Source of the DNA: an uncultured Bacteroidota bacterium
Lineage (GTDB): Bacteria > Bacteroidota > Bacteroidia > Chitinophagales > Chitinophagaceae
Length of the DNA stretch: 64,000 nt
Reading direction: 5' to 3'
Assembly: GCA_903837525.1 (NCBI GenBank)
Contig: CAILUU010000055.1
Span: 1-64,000, forward strand
The notes beneath the pieces were generated by a model. The model was not told the DNA's origin. It made no database searches and saw only the letters and a program-made list of their open reading frames with translations. Below are positions 35,179-44,588 of this stretch, one piece after another; the stretch's first letter is position 1, and the number at the start of each line of letters is the position of its first letter. Both the position numbers and the translations under genes were made by a program.

Positions 35179-36771
35179 ATGAAACGTAGAGAATTTTTAG
35201 GAAAATCAATAACAGCAGCAGTTCCAGCTTTAATAAGCGGTTATGCAGTAAAAGCATTAGATGCCAATTCTCCCATTGTAAAAGCGTTGATGGGTACAGG
35301 TACAGATACGGATCATGTACTTGTAATTATTCAACTTTCTGGCGGTAACGATGGATTAAATATGGTTATACCAATTGAAACGTATAATTTGTATAATGCT
35401 GCAAGACCAAATATTGCTATACCAGAAGATAAAATTTTGCGATTAAATGGATATGATAAAACTGGTTTAAACCCTGCTATGACTGGGCTACAAACTATGT
35501 ATAACGAAAATAAATTAAACGTTATTCAAGCCGTAGGCTATCCTCAACCCAACTTTTCTCATTTTAGAGCAACAGATATTTGGCAGTCATCTAGTAATAG
35601 CAATCAAGAGGTTTATACAGGATGGGCGGGTAGATATTTAAATTATGAGTATCCAAATTTTCCTAACGGATATCCTAATGCAAGTATGACCGATCCATTA
35701 GCGATACAAATTGGCTCTACAGCTCCACTAACTACACAAGGGCCAAATGTAAATATGGCTATGAGTATTACTAGTGCCACAAATTTTTATCAATTAATCA
35801 ATGGTACTAGCGATCCTGTGCCAGCAACAAAAGCAGGCAAAGAATTAAGTTTTATAAGAAACGTAGCCAGACAAACTCAACAGTACGCAGGTACCATAAA
35901 AGCAGCATCTAATAAAGTTACTCAACAAGCTCCCTACCCAACAAATAACAGCTTAGCCGATCAATTAAAAATTGTAGCAAGGTTAGTAAAAGGAGGATTA
36001 ACAACTAGAGTATATATGGTAAGCTTTGGTGGCTTTGATACCCATAGTTTACAAACAACGGTTGCAGATACAACAGTAGGTAACCATGCTATTCTATTAG
36101 GTAGAGTTAGTGCCGCTATTAAAGCCTTTCAAGACGATTTAACTTTTTTAGGCATAGAAGATAGAGTTGTAGGTATGACTTACAGTGAATTTGGAAGAAG
36201 AATAAAAAGTAATAGTAGTGTAGGTACCGATCATGGAGCAGCAGCACCCTTATTTGTTTTTGGAAAACCAGTGCAAGGAGGCGTTTTAGGTAACAACCCT
36301 ACCATTCCAGCTACTACTACCTTTAACGATAATGTACCCATGCAGTACGATTTTAGAAGCATTTACGCATCACTGTTAGAAAACTGGTTTTGTTTACCAA
36401 AAGCTACCGTTGATGGATTGTTTCCACCTGCTATTAATAATACTTTGCAAAATTTACCTTTAATAAAAGGTGGACTTTGTAAGGCTGTTACCCCACCACC
36501 AAACCCATCAGGTAAAACAAACATTACGAACTACCCTAATCCATTTAGCAATAAAACTACCATTGAGTTTACAACTACAGGTGGCGATACACTTATACAA
36601 ATTATGGATACGGCTGGTAGGTTGTTGGTAAACTTGTTAGAAAAAGATTATCCAACTGCAGGAAGGCATACGGTTTCGTTTGATGCCTCTCATTTAGCCA
36701 ACGGTATTTATTATGCCCGTTTGCAAAATGGAACCGATCAGCAAGTAAGGCCAATGTTAAAGGTGAGATAA
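35179..36771 (+). CDS. DUF1501 family protein with type IX (type A) sorting domain
   Basis: A 530-residue protein. It starts MKRREFLGKSITAAVPALIS, a good twin-arginine signal. The DUF1501 domain (sulfatase-like fold) runs from about 45 to 440, with LVIIQLSGGNDGLNMVIP, HFRATDIWQS, MVSFGGFDTHSLQ and VVGMTYSEFGRRIKSN plus TDHGAAAPLFVFG. The C-terminal 75 residues are a type A sorting domain (NYPNPFSNKTTIEF, then DTAGRLL and LANGIYYARL). It would cross the inner membrane folded via Tat and the outer membrane via type IX secretion, and tatA is in the window. It forms a unit with the DUF1800 gene. Enzymatic activity unknown. Confidence 0.9.
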   Translation: MKRREFLGKSITAAVPALISGYAVKALDANSPIVKALMGTGTDTDHVLVIIQLSGGNDGLNMVIPIETYNLYNAARPNIAIPEDKILRLNGYDKTGLNPAMTGLQTMYNENKLNVIQAVGYPQPNFSHFRATDIWQSSSNSNQEVYTGWAGRYLNYEYPNFPNGYPNASMTDPLAIQIGSTAPLTTQGPNVNMAMSITSATNFYQLINGTSDPVPATKAGKELSFIRNVARQTQQYAGTIKAASNKVTQQAPYPTNNSLADQLKIVARLVKGGLTTRVYMVSFGGFDTHSLQTTVADTTVGNHAILLGRVSAAIKAFQDDLTFLGIEDRVVGMTYSEFGRRIKSNSSVGTDHGAAAPLFVFGKPVQGGVLGNNPTIPATTTFNDNVPMQYDFRSIYASLLENWFCLPKATVDGLFPPAINNTLQNLPLIKGGLCKAVTPPPNPSGKTNITNYPNPFSNKTTIEFTTTGGDTLIQIMDTAGRLLVNLLEKDYPTAGRHTVSFDASHLANGIYYARLQNGTDQQVRPMLKVR

Positions 36772-36899
36772 TGCAATATCCCATTTCGAAAAAGGAGAAA
36801 TCTATGCTATTAAATTTTATTTAGTCTTTAACACAACATGGCTTTGTTCAACTGTGCTTAAATCTTTTTAAACGTAGTTGGTTGACAAAATCAAAGATT

Positions 36900-37502
36900 C
36901 TAATCAGTTATTCTGTGGCCAGCATTTACCCAATCGGTAATTTTTTGTTTGTCTTGGTTTGTTAATGCAGCATTTGGAGCCGACGGCATTCGAGTAGGTA
37001 AATTATCAACCGCCCTAATTTTTATTCTATCCCAACTGGAAATAATAGAAGCATCATCATCAAAGTTTTTTCCACCACTCACAGATCCATTTAAATGGCA
37101 AGGGCCACAATAGCCATTTATTATGTTCTTTACATCATAATATTTTGGGCCATAGCCAACAATCGAAATACTAGCAGTGCCTTTACAGCCAATTGCATTT
37201 TTTGCAATAACAGCGTAAGTACCAACACCTAAATTAAAAAAATTTGGAGATCCTTGAAACGTTGTGCCACCAATACTATAGGTAAAGCCACTTGCGATAG
37301 GGGAAGTAATAGTAATAGTACCAAGGCTTTGCCCGGTAATGGTATATGTTTTACTAGCTATTGTTGTAATTGTTATTGTATCACATGGGTTAATGGGTGG
37401 ATTACAACCCACAGCACAGGGTATGTAATCATCTTTTTTGCAACTAGTTAAAGTATACATTACTGTTACTAATGTGAGTGTGTAAATTAAAAACTTTCTC
37501 AT
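36900..37502 (-). CDS. Lipoprotein with c-type haem motif
   Basis: A 200-residue protein. The lipoprotein signal ends at C21 (TLTSCKKDD). An Ig/SprB-like beta segment (about 40-115) includes GVGTYAVIAKNAIGC. The C-terminus is cytochrome-c-like: CGPCH at 132-136 after IINGYC, and a possible axial Met in TRMPSAP (M172). It resembles the cytochrome domains found beside DUF1800/DUF1501 and DUF1549/1553 genes, so it may serve the same system (inference). It would be anchored facing the periplasm or outer membrane. It converges on DUF1501. Confidence 0.78.
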   Translation of the reverse strand: MRKFLIYTLTLVTVMYTLTSCKKDDYIPCAVGCNPPINPCDTITITTIASKTYTITGQSLGTITITSPIASGFTYSIGGTTFQGSPNFFNLGVGTYAVIAKNAIGCKGTASISIVGYGPKYYDVKNIINGYCGPCHLNGSVSGGKNFDDDASIISSWDRIKIRAVDNLPTRMPSAPNAALTNQDKQKITDWVNAGHRITD

Positions 37503-37593
37503 AACATTATATTGAACTTAAATTTATACTAAATAATTTAATCCTCCAATTATAATGCCATATTTTGGTATTTTAGCCCCATTTATTTTTTAC

Positions 37594-37601
37594 TATTTTT
37601 G
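37594..37601 (+). promoter_or_regulatory. -7 box of the acetyltransferase-like gene
   Basis: TATTTTTG ends 4 nt before the ATG at 37606. This would give a leaderless mRNA and argues against an in-frame ATG at 37555. Confidence 0.5.
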
Positions 37602-37605
37602 CTCC

Positions 37606-38772
37606 ATGCAAATAATACCTGTTACTACACCTACACTTGCAAAACAATTTTTGCAAGTAGCCATTAATATTAATAAAAATGATACTCATTGGATTCAACC
37701 TTTAAACAAAGACATAAACGATATATTTAATAAAGAAAAAAATAAAGCATTCCGTTTTGGAGAAATTATTCGTTGGATTTTAGAAGATGATAAGGGCAAC
37801 TTAATTGGACGAGTAGCAGCTTTTATAAATACAAAATACAAAAACAAAAATGATGATGTAGAGGTTGGTGGTATGGGCTTTTTCGAATGCATAAATAATC
37901 AACAAGCAGCTAATGTACTATTTGATACGGCCAAAAATTGGTTAGTACAAAAAGGCGTACAAGCAATGGATGGGCCAATAAATTTTGGAGAAAGAGATAA
38001 GTGGTGGGGGTTAGTTACTAAAGGGTTTCACCCTCCGTTATATTGTTTAAATTACAATCCACCCTACTATGTTACCTTATTTGAAAATTATGGGTTTAAA
38101 ATATTTTATAATCAAATTTGTTTTGGATTTAATCCACAAGCTACAATATCACCAAAGGTAATTGAAAGGCATAATGCAATAGCGCAAGATCCAGATTTTA
38201 GTTTTTCAACCATAAATAAAAATAACCTAGAAAAATTTGCAACAGATTTTGCCTTAGTATATAACAAAGCATGGGCAGGCCATGGTGGTTTAAAACAAAT
38301 GCCTCAAGAACAAGCGTTACTTATTTTTAAAAAAATGAAGCCAGTAATGGATGAAAAAATAGTGCAATTCGCTTATTATAAACACGAAGCTATAGGCATG
38401 TTTTTAAATTTGCCCGATTTAAACCAATATTTTAACTACATGAAAGGCAAATTTGGGCTTTGGCAAAAACTAAAATTTGTTTTTCTGCAAAAATTTAAGC
38501 CCACAAATAAATTTACCGGATTAGTATTTGGAATAGTGCCAGAGTGGCAAGGAAAAGGGGTAGATGGATATTTAATTACAAAATGCTCTGAAATAGTCAA
38601 AAAAAAACCAATACAATACACTGATTATGAAATGCAATGGATTGGCGATTTTAACCCAAAAATGATTAATGTAGCCGAAAATTTTGGCGATACTTACCGT
38701 ACTAGAAACCTGGCTACATTCCGTTATTTATTTGATAGAGAAAAAGAATTTGTACGACATCCAACTTTATAA
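37606..38772 (+). CDS. GNAT-fold N-acetyltransferase-like protein
   Basis: A 388-residue soluble protein, conserved in Bacteroidota as I recall it. GNAT-like pieces are DKGNLIGRVAAFINTKY (strands 2-3) near residue 63 and GFFECINNQQAANVLFDTAKNWL near 95, then MDGPINFGERDKWWGLV. The second half has AYYKHEAIGMFLNLPDLNQ and IVPEWQGKGVDGYLI, which looks like an acetyl-CoA loop. So there may be two GNAT folds. Substrate unknown. The start at 37606 is chosen over 37555 because the intervening 17 codons overlap the -7 box. Confidence 0.72.
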   Translation: MQIIPVTTPTLAKQFLQVAININKNDTHWIQPLNKDINDIFNKEKNKAFRFGEIIRWILEDDKGNLIGRVAAFINTKYKNKNDDVEVGGMGFFECINNQQAANVLFDTAKNWLVQKGVQAMDGPINFGERDKWWGLVTKGFHPPLYCLNYNPPYYVTLFENYGFKIFYNQICFGFNPQATISPKVIERHNAIAQDPDFSFSTINKNNLEKFATDFALVYNKAWAGHGGLKQMPQEQALLIFKKMKPVMDEKIVQFAYYKHEAIGMFLNLPDLNQYFNYMKGKFGLWQKLKFVFLQKFKPTNKFTGLVFGIVPEWQGKGVDGYLITKCSEIVKKKPIQYTDYEMQWIGDFNPKMINVAENFGDTYRTRNLATFRYLFDREKEFVRHPTL

Positions 38773-38865
38773 TAACAAGTAAATAAACTATGCTTAAATT
38801 GCAGTATCTTAAATTAACATAAAAAACTCTTTCTAAACTTTTAAAAGTAGGAGGATTTAGAGGTC

Positions 38866-40636
38866 ATGGAAAAATTCATTGTATCGGCACGTAAATATCG
38901 TCCTCAAAATTTTAGCACAGTTGTGGGCCAAGCCCATATTACTACTACATTAAAAAATGCTATAATCAATAACCAATTAGCACATGCTTTTTTGTTTACA
39001 GGGCCAAGGGGTGTTGGTAAAACTACTTGTGCAAGAATATTAGCAAAAACAATTAATTGCGAAAATCAAACTAAAGAAGGAGAGGCTTGTAACACTTGTC
39101 AAAGTTGTGTTTCTTTTGATGCTGGCAGTTCAATGAATATACATGAGCTTGATGCAGCCAGTAATAATAGTGTTGATGATATAAGAAGTTTGGTAGATCA
39201 AGTACGTTTTGCTCCTCAAGCTGGTAAATACAAGGTATATATTGTTGATGAGGTGCACATGCTAAGTACCTCCGCTTTTAATGCGTTTTTAAAAACGTTA
39301 GAAGAACCTCCTCCATTCGTCATTTTTATATTAGCAACTACAGAAAAACATAAAATTTTACCTACCATTTTAAGTAGATGCCAAATTTTCGATTTTAAAA
39401 GAATTACAAATGCAGATACTGTGTTGCATTTGCAAGAAATTTGCGATAAAGAAGATATAAAAGCAGAAAAAACAGCTTTACATATTATCGCCCAAAAAAG
39501 CGAAGGATGTATGAGAGATTCGCTAAGCATTTTAGATAAAATTGTAAGTTTTACAAATGGTCAATTAACATACAGTAATACATTGGAGCATCTAAATATT
39601 TTAGATGAAGACTATTATTTTAAATTACTACACTTTATGCAAAACCAACAATTAGCTGATGCGTTGTTGTTGTTTGATGAAATAAATGCAAAAGGTTTTG
39701 AAGGAGATACATTTTTAGAAGGGTATGCAGAATTTATACGGAATGTTTTAGTAAGTAGAGATGCAAGGGCCGCCATTTTATTACAAGTTGCTGATGATTT
39801 TAAAGAAAAATATGTTGAAGCTGCACAAAAAGTAAATGTAGCTTGGCTGGTAGCAGCATTAAATTCTTTAAACGAAACCGAAATTAATTATAAACAAGCT
39901 CGTAATAAGCGTTTGCATATAGAGTTTGCTATTATTAAATTAACACATCTTAGTCAAGCCATAGAGTTAACAACTGAAAATGGCGAACTTGTAAAAAAAA
40001 AAACTAACGGAAGTAATTAAAGTTGTAAATTTTAAAGCCATACAACCTATCCGCATTTTAAAAAACGAAGTAGAAAATAAAATACAACCCCAATTAAAAC
40101 AAGAAGAGCCACAAGCAAAATTATCCATTGAAAGTGCAGATGAAAAAATAAAACCTCTTATAAAAACCAATACAATTTTACCAAAAGTAGGTTTATCATC
40201 TCTTGAAAAAATCCGTAAAAAAATTGCAGACCAATCAACTGGCCAAGTCGTTAAAGTGCTTTTAACTAACGATGAGTTATCTCAAGCTTGGAGTGTTTTT
40301 ACACAAAAGTTAGAAGATAGAAAAAACCACAGTGCCGTTACTAATTTCAAAATGGCTAAGTTAAATATTGTAAATAACGATAGCATCGAAATTGTTACCG
40401 AAAATAACATTCAACAAAAATTTATAGAGCAAGAAAGAGCATTGTTAATTGAGCACTTACAACATCATTTTGGTAATAAAGCATTATCGTATAATGTTAT
40501 AATTGTAGAAACCGAAGCTAGCTCTCAACCAATTGATAAACCTCTAAACACAAAAGAACAGTACTTGAAAATTATTGAAGAATACCCACTTGTAAAGGAA
40601 TTGAAGGATCGATTAAGGCTAGAGTTAGATTATTGA
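38866..40636 (+). CDS. dnaX: DNA polymerase III subunits gamma/tau, frame broken at an 11-A run
   Basis: Clamp-loader ATPase. The first frame (38866-40020, 384 residues) holds Walker A GPRGVGKTT, a four-Cys zinc module (CENQ..CNTCQSC), the DExx segment VDEVHMLS and the SRC motif LSRCQIFDF, and ends shortly after 11 A at 39993-40003. The next frame continues directly (LTEVIKVVNFKAIQPIRIL onward) to 40636 with a tau-like C-terminal domain (LSQAWSVFTQKL, YPLVKELKDRL). Skipping one base gives a 589-residue protein of normal length. In Thermus and Escherichia coli dnaX makes gamma and tau by slippage or frameshifting. The same may hold here, or one A may be a sequencing error. AGGAGG lies 11 nt before the ATG. 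Confidence 0.9.
39993..40003 (+). promoter_or_regulatory. Slippery A11 run in dnaX
   Basis: GT followed by eleven A and CTAACGG. The zero frame reads GTA AAA AAA AAA ACT and stops six codons after the run (TAA 40018-40020). Ten A would give GTA AAA AAA AAA CTA and the open tau frame. Confidence 0.7.
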
Positions 40637-40712
40637 GTGATTCCAGGTGTTTATTTTCGGCTATTTTGCCGTAATTTCACCTCTTAATTTATAAATAAGA
40701 AACACATAGATT

Positions 40713-42329
40713 ATGGCGGAAGTAATACGCATGCCTAGAATGAGTGATACAATGACTGAAGGTGTACTGGTAGAGTGGCACAAAAAAGTTGGTGATAGGG
40801 TAAAACCTGGCGATTTATTAGCCGAGGTAGAAACCGATAAAGCCACTATGGAATTAGAAAGTTATAACGAAGGAACAATTTTATATTTAGGCGTAGATAA
40901 AGGAAAATCAGTTCAAGTAGAAGGCATCTTAGCCGTTATTGGTAAAGAAGGGGAAGATTATAAAACCGCATTAGAAAATACTAAAATTGCTCCAGTAATA
41001 GAGCAAAAAGCTACAGTGGCAGAAACGCCCAAAGCCGAAATTGTACAACAACAAATTGTATCCCTTCCTGCTGGTGCAAAAGAAATTCGTATGCCGCTTT
41101 TAAGCGATACAATGACAGAGGGAAAGATTATTGCATGGAATAAAAAAGTAGGGGATGTTGTAAAAGCAGACGATGCATTAGCCGACGTAGAAACTGATAA
41201 AGCAACAATGGAAGTTGTAGGTTACGAGGATGGAACACTTTTATATATTGGAGTAGAAGCAGGAAACGCCGCAAAAATTAATGAAATAATTGCAATAGTT
41301 GGTAAAGCAGGAACGGATGTTAGTGCTTATGTAGCAGCCGAAAAAGCAGGACAGTCAGCAGTTTCTAGTACTCCTTCTCCAGGTGCTGTCCAAGAGGTTT
41401 CAGTTTCTTTAGAACCAACCACTCATAATTCATCACTCCCCACCGACCAAAGAATTAAAGCATCACCTCTTGCTAAAAAATTAGCAGCCGACAAAGGAAT
41501 AAATTTAGCACAAGTTAACGGTAGTGGAGATGGTGGAAGAATTACTAAAAAAGATGTTGATGGATTTGCACCATCGATACTAAACAGTCCATCATCAATG
41601 ACCACAGCACCAACTAAACTTTCAACTTTCAACCCTCAACTTTCAATGGAGAATCATACAGATATCCCTTTAACGCAAATGCGTAAAGTAATTGCTCGTA
41701 GACTTGGAGAAAGTAAATTTAGTGCCCCACATTTTTACTTAACAATGGAAATAAATATGGATAATGCCATTAGCTCCAGAGTTAGTATGAACGAAGTAAG
41801 TCCAATAAAAATATCGTTCAACGATATGATTATAAAAGCATCTGCTATGGCTTTGCGAAAGCATCCAGATGTAAATAGTAGTTGGATGGGAGATTTTGTT
41901 CGTCAAAATCATCACATACATATTGGTAGTGCAGTTGCAATGCCAGAAGGATTAATTGTACCAGTAATTCGTTTTGCAGATATCAAAACACTATCTCAAA
42001 TTGCTGCCGATGCTAATGAATTATACACGAAAGCAAAAGAAAAAAAATTACAACCCAACGAGTTTAGTGGTAATACATTCACCATCTCTAACTTAGGAAT
42101 GATGGGGATAGAAGAATTTACAGCTATCATCAATCCGCCAGATAGTGCAATTTTAGCAGTAGGCGCCATTAGCGAAAAAGTGATAAAAAAAGGTGATGGA
42201 TTTGCTGTAATCAATGTTATGAAACTTACGTTAAGTTGTGATCATCGTAGTGTAGATGGCGCAGTAGGAGCAGCATTTTTACAAACACTTAAAAGGTATT
42301 TAGAAGATCCTGTAACAATGTTGGTATAA
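40713..42329 (+). CDS. pdhC: Dihydrolipoamide acetyltransferase (E2) of a 2-oxoacid dehydrogenase complex
   Basis: A 538-residue protein. Two lipoyl domains carry the modified lysine in VETDKATMELE (about residue 45) and VETDKATMEVV (about 170). A peripheral subunit-binding domain (RIKASPLAKKLAADKGINL...GRITKKDV) follows near 250, then the acyltransferase core with the HxxxDG-like active site DHRSVDGAVG near the end. It is most like pyruvate dehydrogenase E2. E1 and E3 genes are not adjacent. Both interdomain linkers contain heptanucleotide arrays (41418-41445 and 41614-41648), encoding TTHNSSLPT and TKLSTFNPQLSM. Linkers tolerate such sequence. Confidence 0.9.
   Translation: MAEVIRMPRMSDTMTEGVLVEWHKKVGDRVKPGDLLAEVETDKATMELESYNEGTILYLGVDKGKSVQVEGILAVIGKEGEDYKTALENTKIAPVIEQKATVAETPKAEIVQQQIVSLPAGAKEIRMPLLSDTMTEGKIIAWNKKVGDVVKADDALADVETDKATMEVVGYEDGTLLYIGVEAGNAAKINEIIAIVGKAGTDVSAYVAAEKAGQSAVSSTPSPGAVQEVSVSLEPTTHNSSLPTDQRIKASPLAKKLAADKGINLAQVNGSGDGGRITKKDVDGFAPSILNSPSSMTTAPTKLSTFNPQLSMENHTDIPLTQMRKVIARRLGESKFSAPHFYLTMEINMDNAISSRVSMNEVSPIKISFNDMIIKASAMALRKHPDVNSSWMGDFVRQNHHIHIGSAVAMPEGLIVPVIRFADIKTLSQIAADANELYTKAKEKKLQPNEFSGNTFTISNLGMMGIEEFTAIINPPDSAILAVGAISEKVIKKGDGFAVINVMKLTLSCDHRSVDGAVGAAFLQTLKRYLEDPVTMLV
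41418..41445. repeat. Heptanucleotide array in E2 linker 1
   Basis: ACCACTC, ATAATTC, ATCACTC, CCCACCG in 7-nt phase. Confidence 0.5.
41614..41648. repeat. Heptanucleotide array in E2 linker 2
   Basis: CTAAACT, TTCAACT, TTCAACC, CTCAACT, TTCAATG in 7-nt phase; same unit (AACTTTC on rotation) as array 2 of pyrD. Confidence 0.7.
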
Positions 42330-42373
42330 AACGAATTTCTAATTCGTTAAAAGATTACAGTTATGCAAAATTA

Positions 42374-43315
42374 ATGAAGGCAACCGTTTACAAATCTACA
42401 GGGAGTTGGTACATTGTTAAAAACGATAGCGGTAAACAATTTAATGCCCGTATTTTAGGCAAGTTTAAAATAGATGGATTAACAAGTACAAATCCTATTG
42501 CAGTAGGTGATAGAGTAGAAATTGAAATGGAAAACGAACTAGAATCATCCGTTACCATTACCCAAATTCACAAAAGAGAAAATTATATCACTCGTACTTC
42601 TCCAGCAAATAAACATCACCATCACATCATTGCATCTAACCTTAGCCAAAGTTTATTATTTGCAACACTTAAAGATCCTAAAACTTCACAGGGGTTTATC
42701 GATCGGTTTTTAATTTCCTCCGAAAGCTTTCATATACCAACGATCATCGTTTTTAATAAAGCCGATTTATATAAAAAGAAAGAAGAGGAAAAGTTTGAAG
42801 AATTAAAATTGATGTATGAAAAAATTGGCTACACAGTAAAAAAAATAAGTGTAGAAAAAGAGGAAGGACTAACAGAACTTACAGAGCTCCTTAAAAATAA
42901 AACAACCTTAATAAGTGGACATAGTGGCGTTGGCAAATCATCCTTTTTAAACAAGCTATTCCCACAAAAAAAATTAAAAACAAAAGATGTAAGTGGCTGG
43001 AGTGGCAAAGGTATGCACACCACAACCTTTGCCGAAATGTTTGATTTGCCTCCCCACGTTTTTCGTGATGGAGGAAAAATAATTGACACACCCGGAATAA
43101 GAGAATTAGGGTTGGTAGATATTTCAAGGCAAGAACTTTCGCATTACTTCCCCGAAATGAAAGCCCTAATAAATAATTGCCAATTTAATAACTGTATGCA
43201 TACCGAAGAACCTAACTGTGCAGTAAAAAATGCTGTAAATACAAACGAAGTTGCTGCCGAAAGATACATAAGCTATCGAAATATTTTAGATAGCATATCG
43301 GAAAAAACGTATTAG
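42374..43315 (+). CDS. rsgA: Ribosome small subunit-dependent GTPase A
   Basis: A 313-residue assembly GTPase of the 30S subunit. An N-terminal OB fold (about 1-70) precedes a circularly permuted GTPase in the order G4 (VFNKADL), G1 (GHSGVGKSSFLN) and G3 (DTPGIRELG). The C-terminal zinc-binding region has C..C.H..C within FNNCMHTEEPNC. Length is normal. It starts 44 nt after pdhC and may be cotranscribed. Confidence 0.95.
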   Translation: MKATVYKSTGSWYIVKNDSGKQFNARILGKFKIDGLTSTNPIAVGDRVEIEMENELESSVTITQIHKRENYITRTSPANKHHHHIIASNLSQSLLFATLKDPKTSQGFIDRFLISSESFHIPTIIVFNKADLYKKKEEEKFEELKLMYEKIGYTVKKISVEKEEGLTELTELLKNKTTLISGHSGVGKSSFLNKLFPQKKLKTKDVSGWSGKGMHTTTFAEMFDLPPHVFRDGGKIIDTPGIRELGLVDISRQELSHYFPEMKALINNCQFNNCMHTEEPNCAVKNAVNTNEVAAERYISYRNILDSISEKTY

Positions 43316-43419
43316 AATATTTCTTACTCACTGTCACAATACGCAAGTGTAAATTTTTTTTGAAATAGTTACAAACTTATCTGAGACATCAACGTAATTT
43401 ATGGAAATAATAATAAAAA

Positions 43420-43769
43420 TCAATAAGCTTTTCTCTCCAAAAAATGGGCTACTTCTAAAACTGTATTATTTTGTCTCTTAGCAGGCTTTAATTGTTGTGG
43501 CAAAATACTAACACCGTTAAAAATACTATAATGAAGAGTGAGGTAGCTTCTTTTATACATAAAATCCCAGTTAAGAATTTCAGTGTCATCGATCTGGGTC
43601 AAAAATTTAACTCGTAAATCTTTAGCAAGTGTGCTTGCAATGGCATAAAATTTAATAATGCCAAAATTGTCATCAATAACGGCTTCGGTGGCGCCATTGT
43701 CGGTTTTTAAATGATGACATAGTATGTTAGTTTTTATTTTTTTGTCGTGAAAGTATACAAAATAGCCAT
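43420..43769 (-). pseudogene. Unrecognised gene with a frameshift at a run of seven A
   Basis: On the minus strand an ATG at 43769 starts MAILYTFTTKK and stops at a TAA formed right after seven A. One more A would join it to an open frame of about 105 codons continuing IKTNILCHHLKTDNGATEAV, then IDDNFGIIKFYAIAS and on to VLEVAHFLERKAY at 43420. The second frame has no start codon of its own before a TTG at 43602. So this is either a gene inactivated by a one-base deletion, a slippage site or a sequencing error. No family recognised. A small lipoprotein gene lies 9 nt upstream. Confidence 0.5.
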
Positions 43770-43778
43770 ATAAATATT

Positions 43779-43979
43779 CTATTCCCCATAACTTTTTTTA
43801 CCGCCTCTATATTTAGCCTTATTACTTGCTTTAATAGCTTTTTCATCACCACTTGCAATTTTTTCTGCACCAATATTACGTCCATCTGTCGGGCACCCGT
43901 ATTTATCTTTTTTCTTAAAAATAAAACAGCTGCTCATCAAAAAACAAATGGTAGTTAAAGCAAGTAATATCTTTTTCAT
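43779..43979 (-). CDS. Small lipoprotein
   Basis: A 66-residue protein. The lipoprotein signal is MKKILLALTTICFLMSSC with lipobox cysteine C18. The mature part is basic and Gly-rich (KKKDKYGCPTDGRNIGAEKI, then ASNKAKYRGGKKSYGE). The CPTDGRNIGAEKI segment recurs in small lipoproteins of Chitinophagaceae as far as I recall. Function unknown. It probably sits at the outer membrane. Confidence 0.7.
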   Translation of the reverse strand: MKKILLALTTICFLMSSCFIFKKKDKYGCPTDGRNIGAEKIASGDEKAIKASNKAKYRGGKKSYGE

Positions 43980-44057
43980 ATATTAAAGATAATATTTTAT
44001 AACCTTAATTAAAACAAAAATCGGTTTCCAAATTATTCTCTTTTTGGAACATCCCGA

Positions 44058-44588
44058 TTATTTTGGGAAGGCGTTTGGGCTAAACCACTCACTATACATC
44101 ACATAATTAGTAGCAATTCTATCAATCTCACCACTTATAAGGTCTTGGCTAATTTCTTTTACTTTTTTTGCAGGCACACCAGCATAAATAACACCACATT
44201 CAACAAAAGTATTTTCCAATACCACAGCACCAGCAGCAATAATACTGTTACTACCAATATGCACATTATCCATCACAATTGCACCCATTCCAATCAACAC
44301 GTTATCATCTATAACGCATCCATGTACAATTGCATTGTGTCCAATGCTAACATTATTCCCAATAGTTGTGCCAAATTTTTGGTAAGTACAATGAATAATA
44401 GCTCCATCCTGCACATTTACTTTTTTACCCATACGTATAAAATTAACATCACCACGTACTACAGCATTAAACCAAACACTACAATTATCACCCATCACTA
44501 CATCACCCACAATTGTTGCATTAGGTGCAATAAAACAAGTATCATTAAAACTAGGCATAACACCCTTAACAGGTAAAATAACAGGCAT
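44058..44588 (-). CDS. Gamma-carbonic anhydrase family protein (left-handed beta-helix)
   Basis: A 176-residue hexapeptide-repeat protein. It contains FNAVVRGDVNFIRMGKKVNV with the conserved Arg/Asp pair, IHCTYQ, and NVSIGHNAIVHGCVI whose histidines match the metal ligands of the gamma class (three His in the trimer interface). It belongs to the YrdA/PaaY/CaiE branch. Carbonic anhydrase activity is possible but many members are inactive or act on other substrates. It stands alone on the minus strand. Confidence 0.88.
   Translation of the reverse strand: MPVILPVKGVMPSFNDTCFIAPNATIVGDVVMGDNCSVWFNAVVRGDVNFIRMGKKVNVQDGAIIHCTYQKFGTTIGNNVSIGHNAIVHGCVIDDNVLIGMGAIVMDNVHIGSNSIIAAGAVVLENTFVECGVIYAGVPAKKVKEISQDLISGEIDRIATNYVMYSEWFSPNAFPK

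Noticed and set aside
37555..37605. Start of the acetyltransferase-like gene at 37555
   Set aside because: The extra 17 codons include the -7 box and a hydrophobic stretch not expected in this soluble family.
38849..38854. AGGAGG before dnaX as a true Shine-Dalgarno site
   Set aside because: Spacing is 11 nt, Bacteroidota make little use of such sites, and the sequence is the edge of a palindrome-like spacer (ACTTTTAAAAGT followed by AGGAGGATTTAGAGG). It was kept only as a remark.
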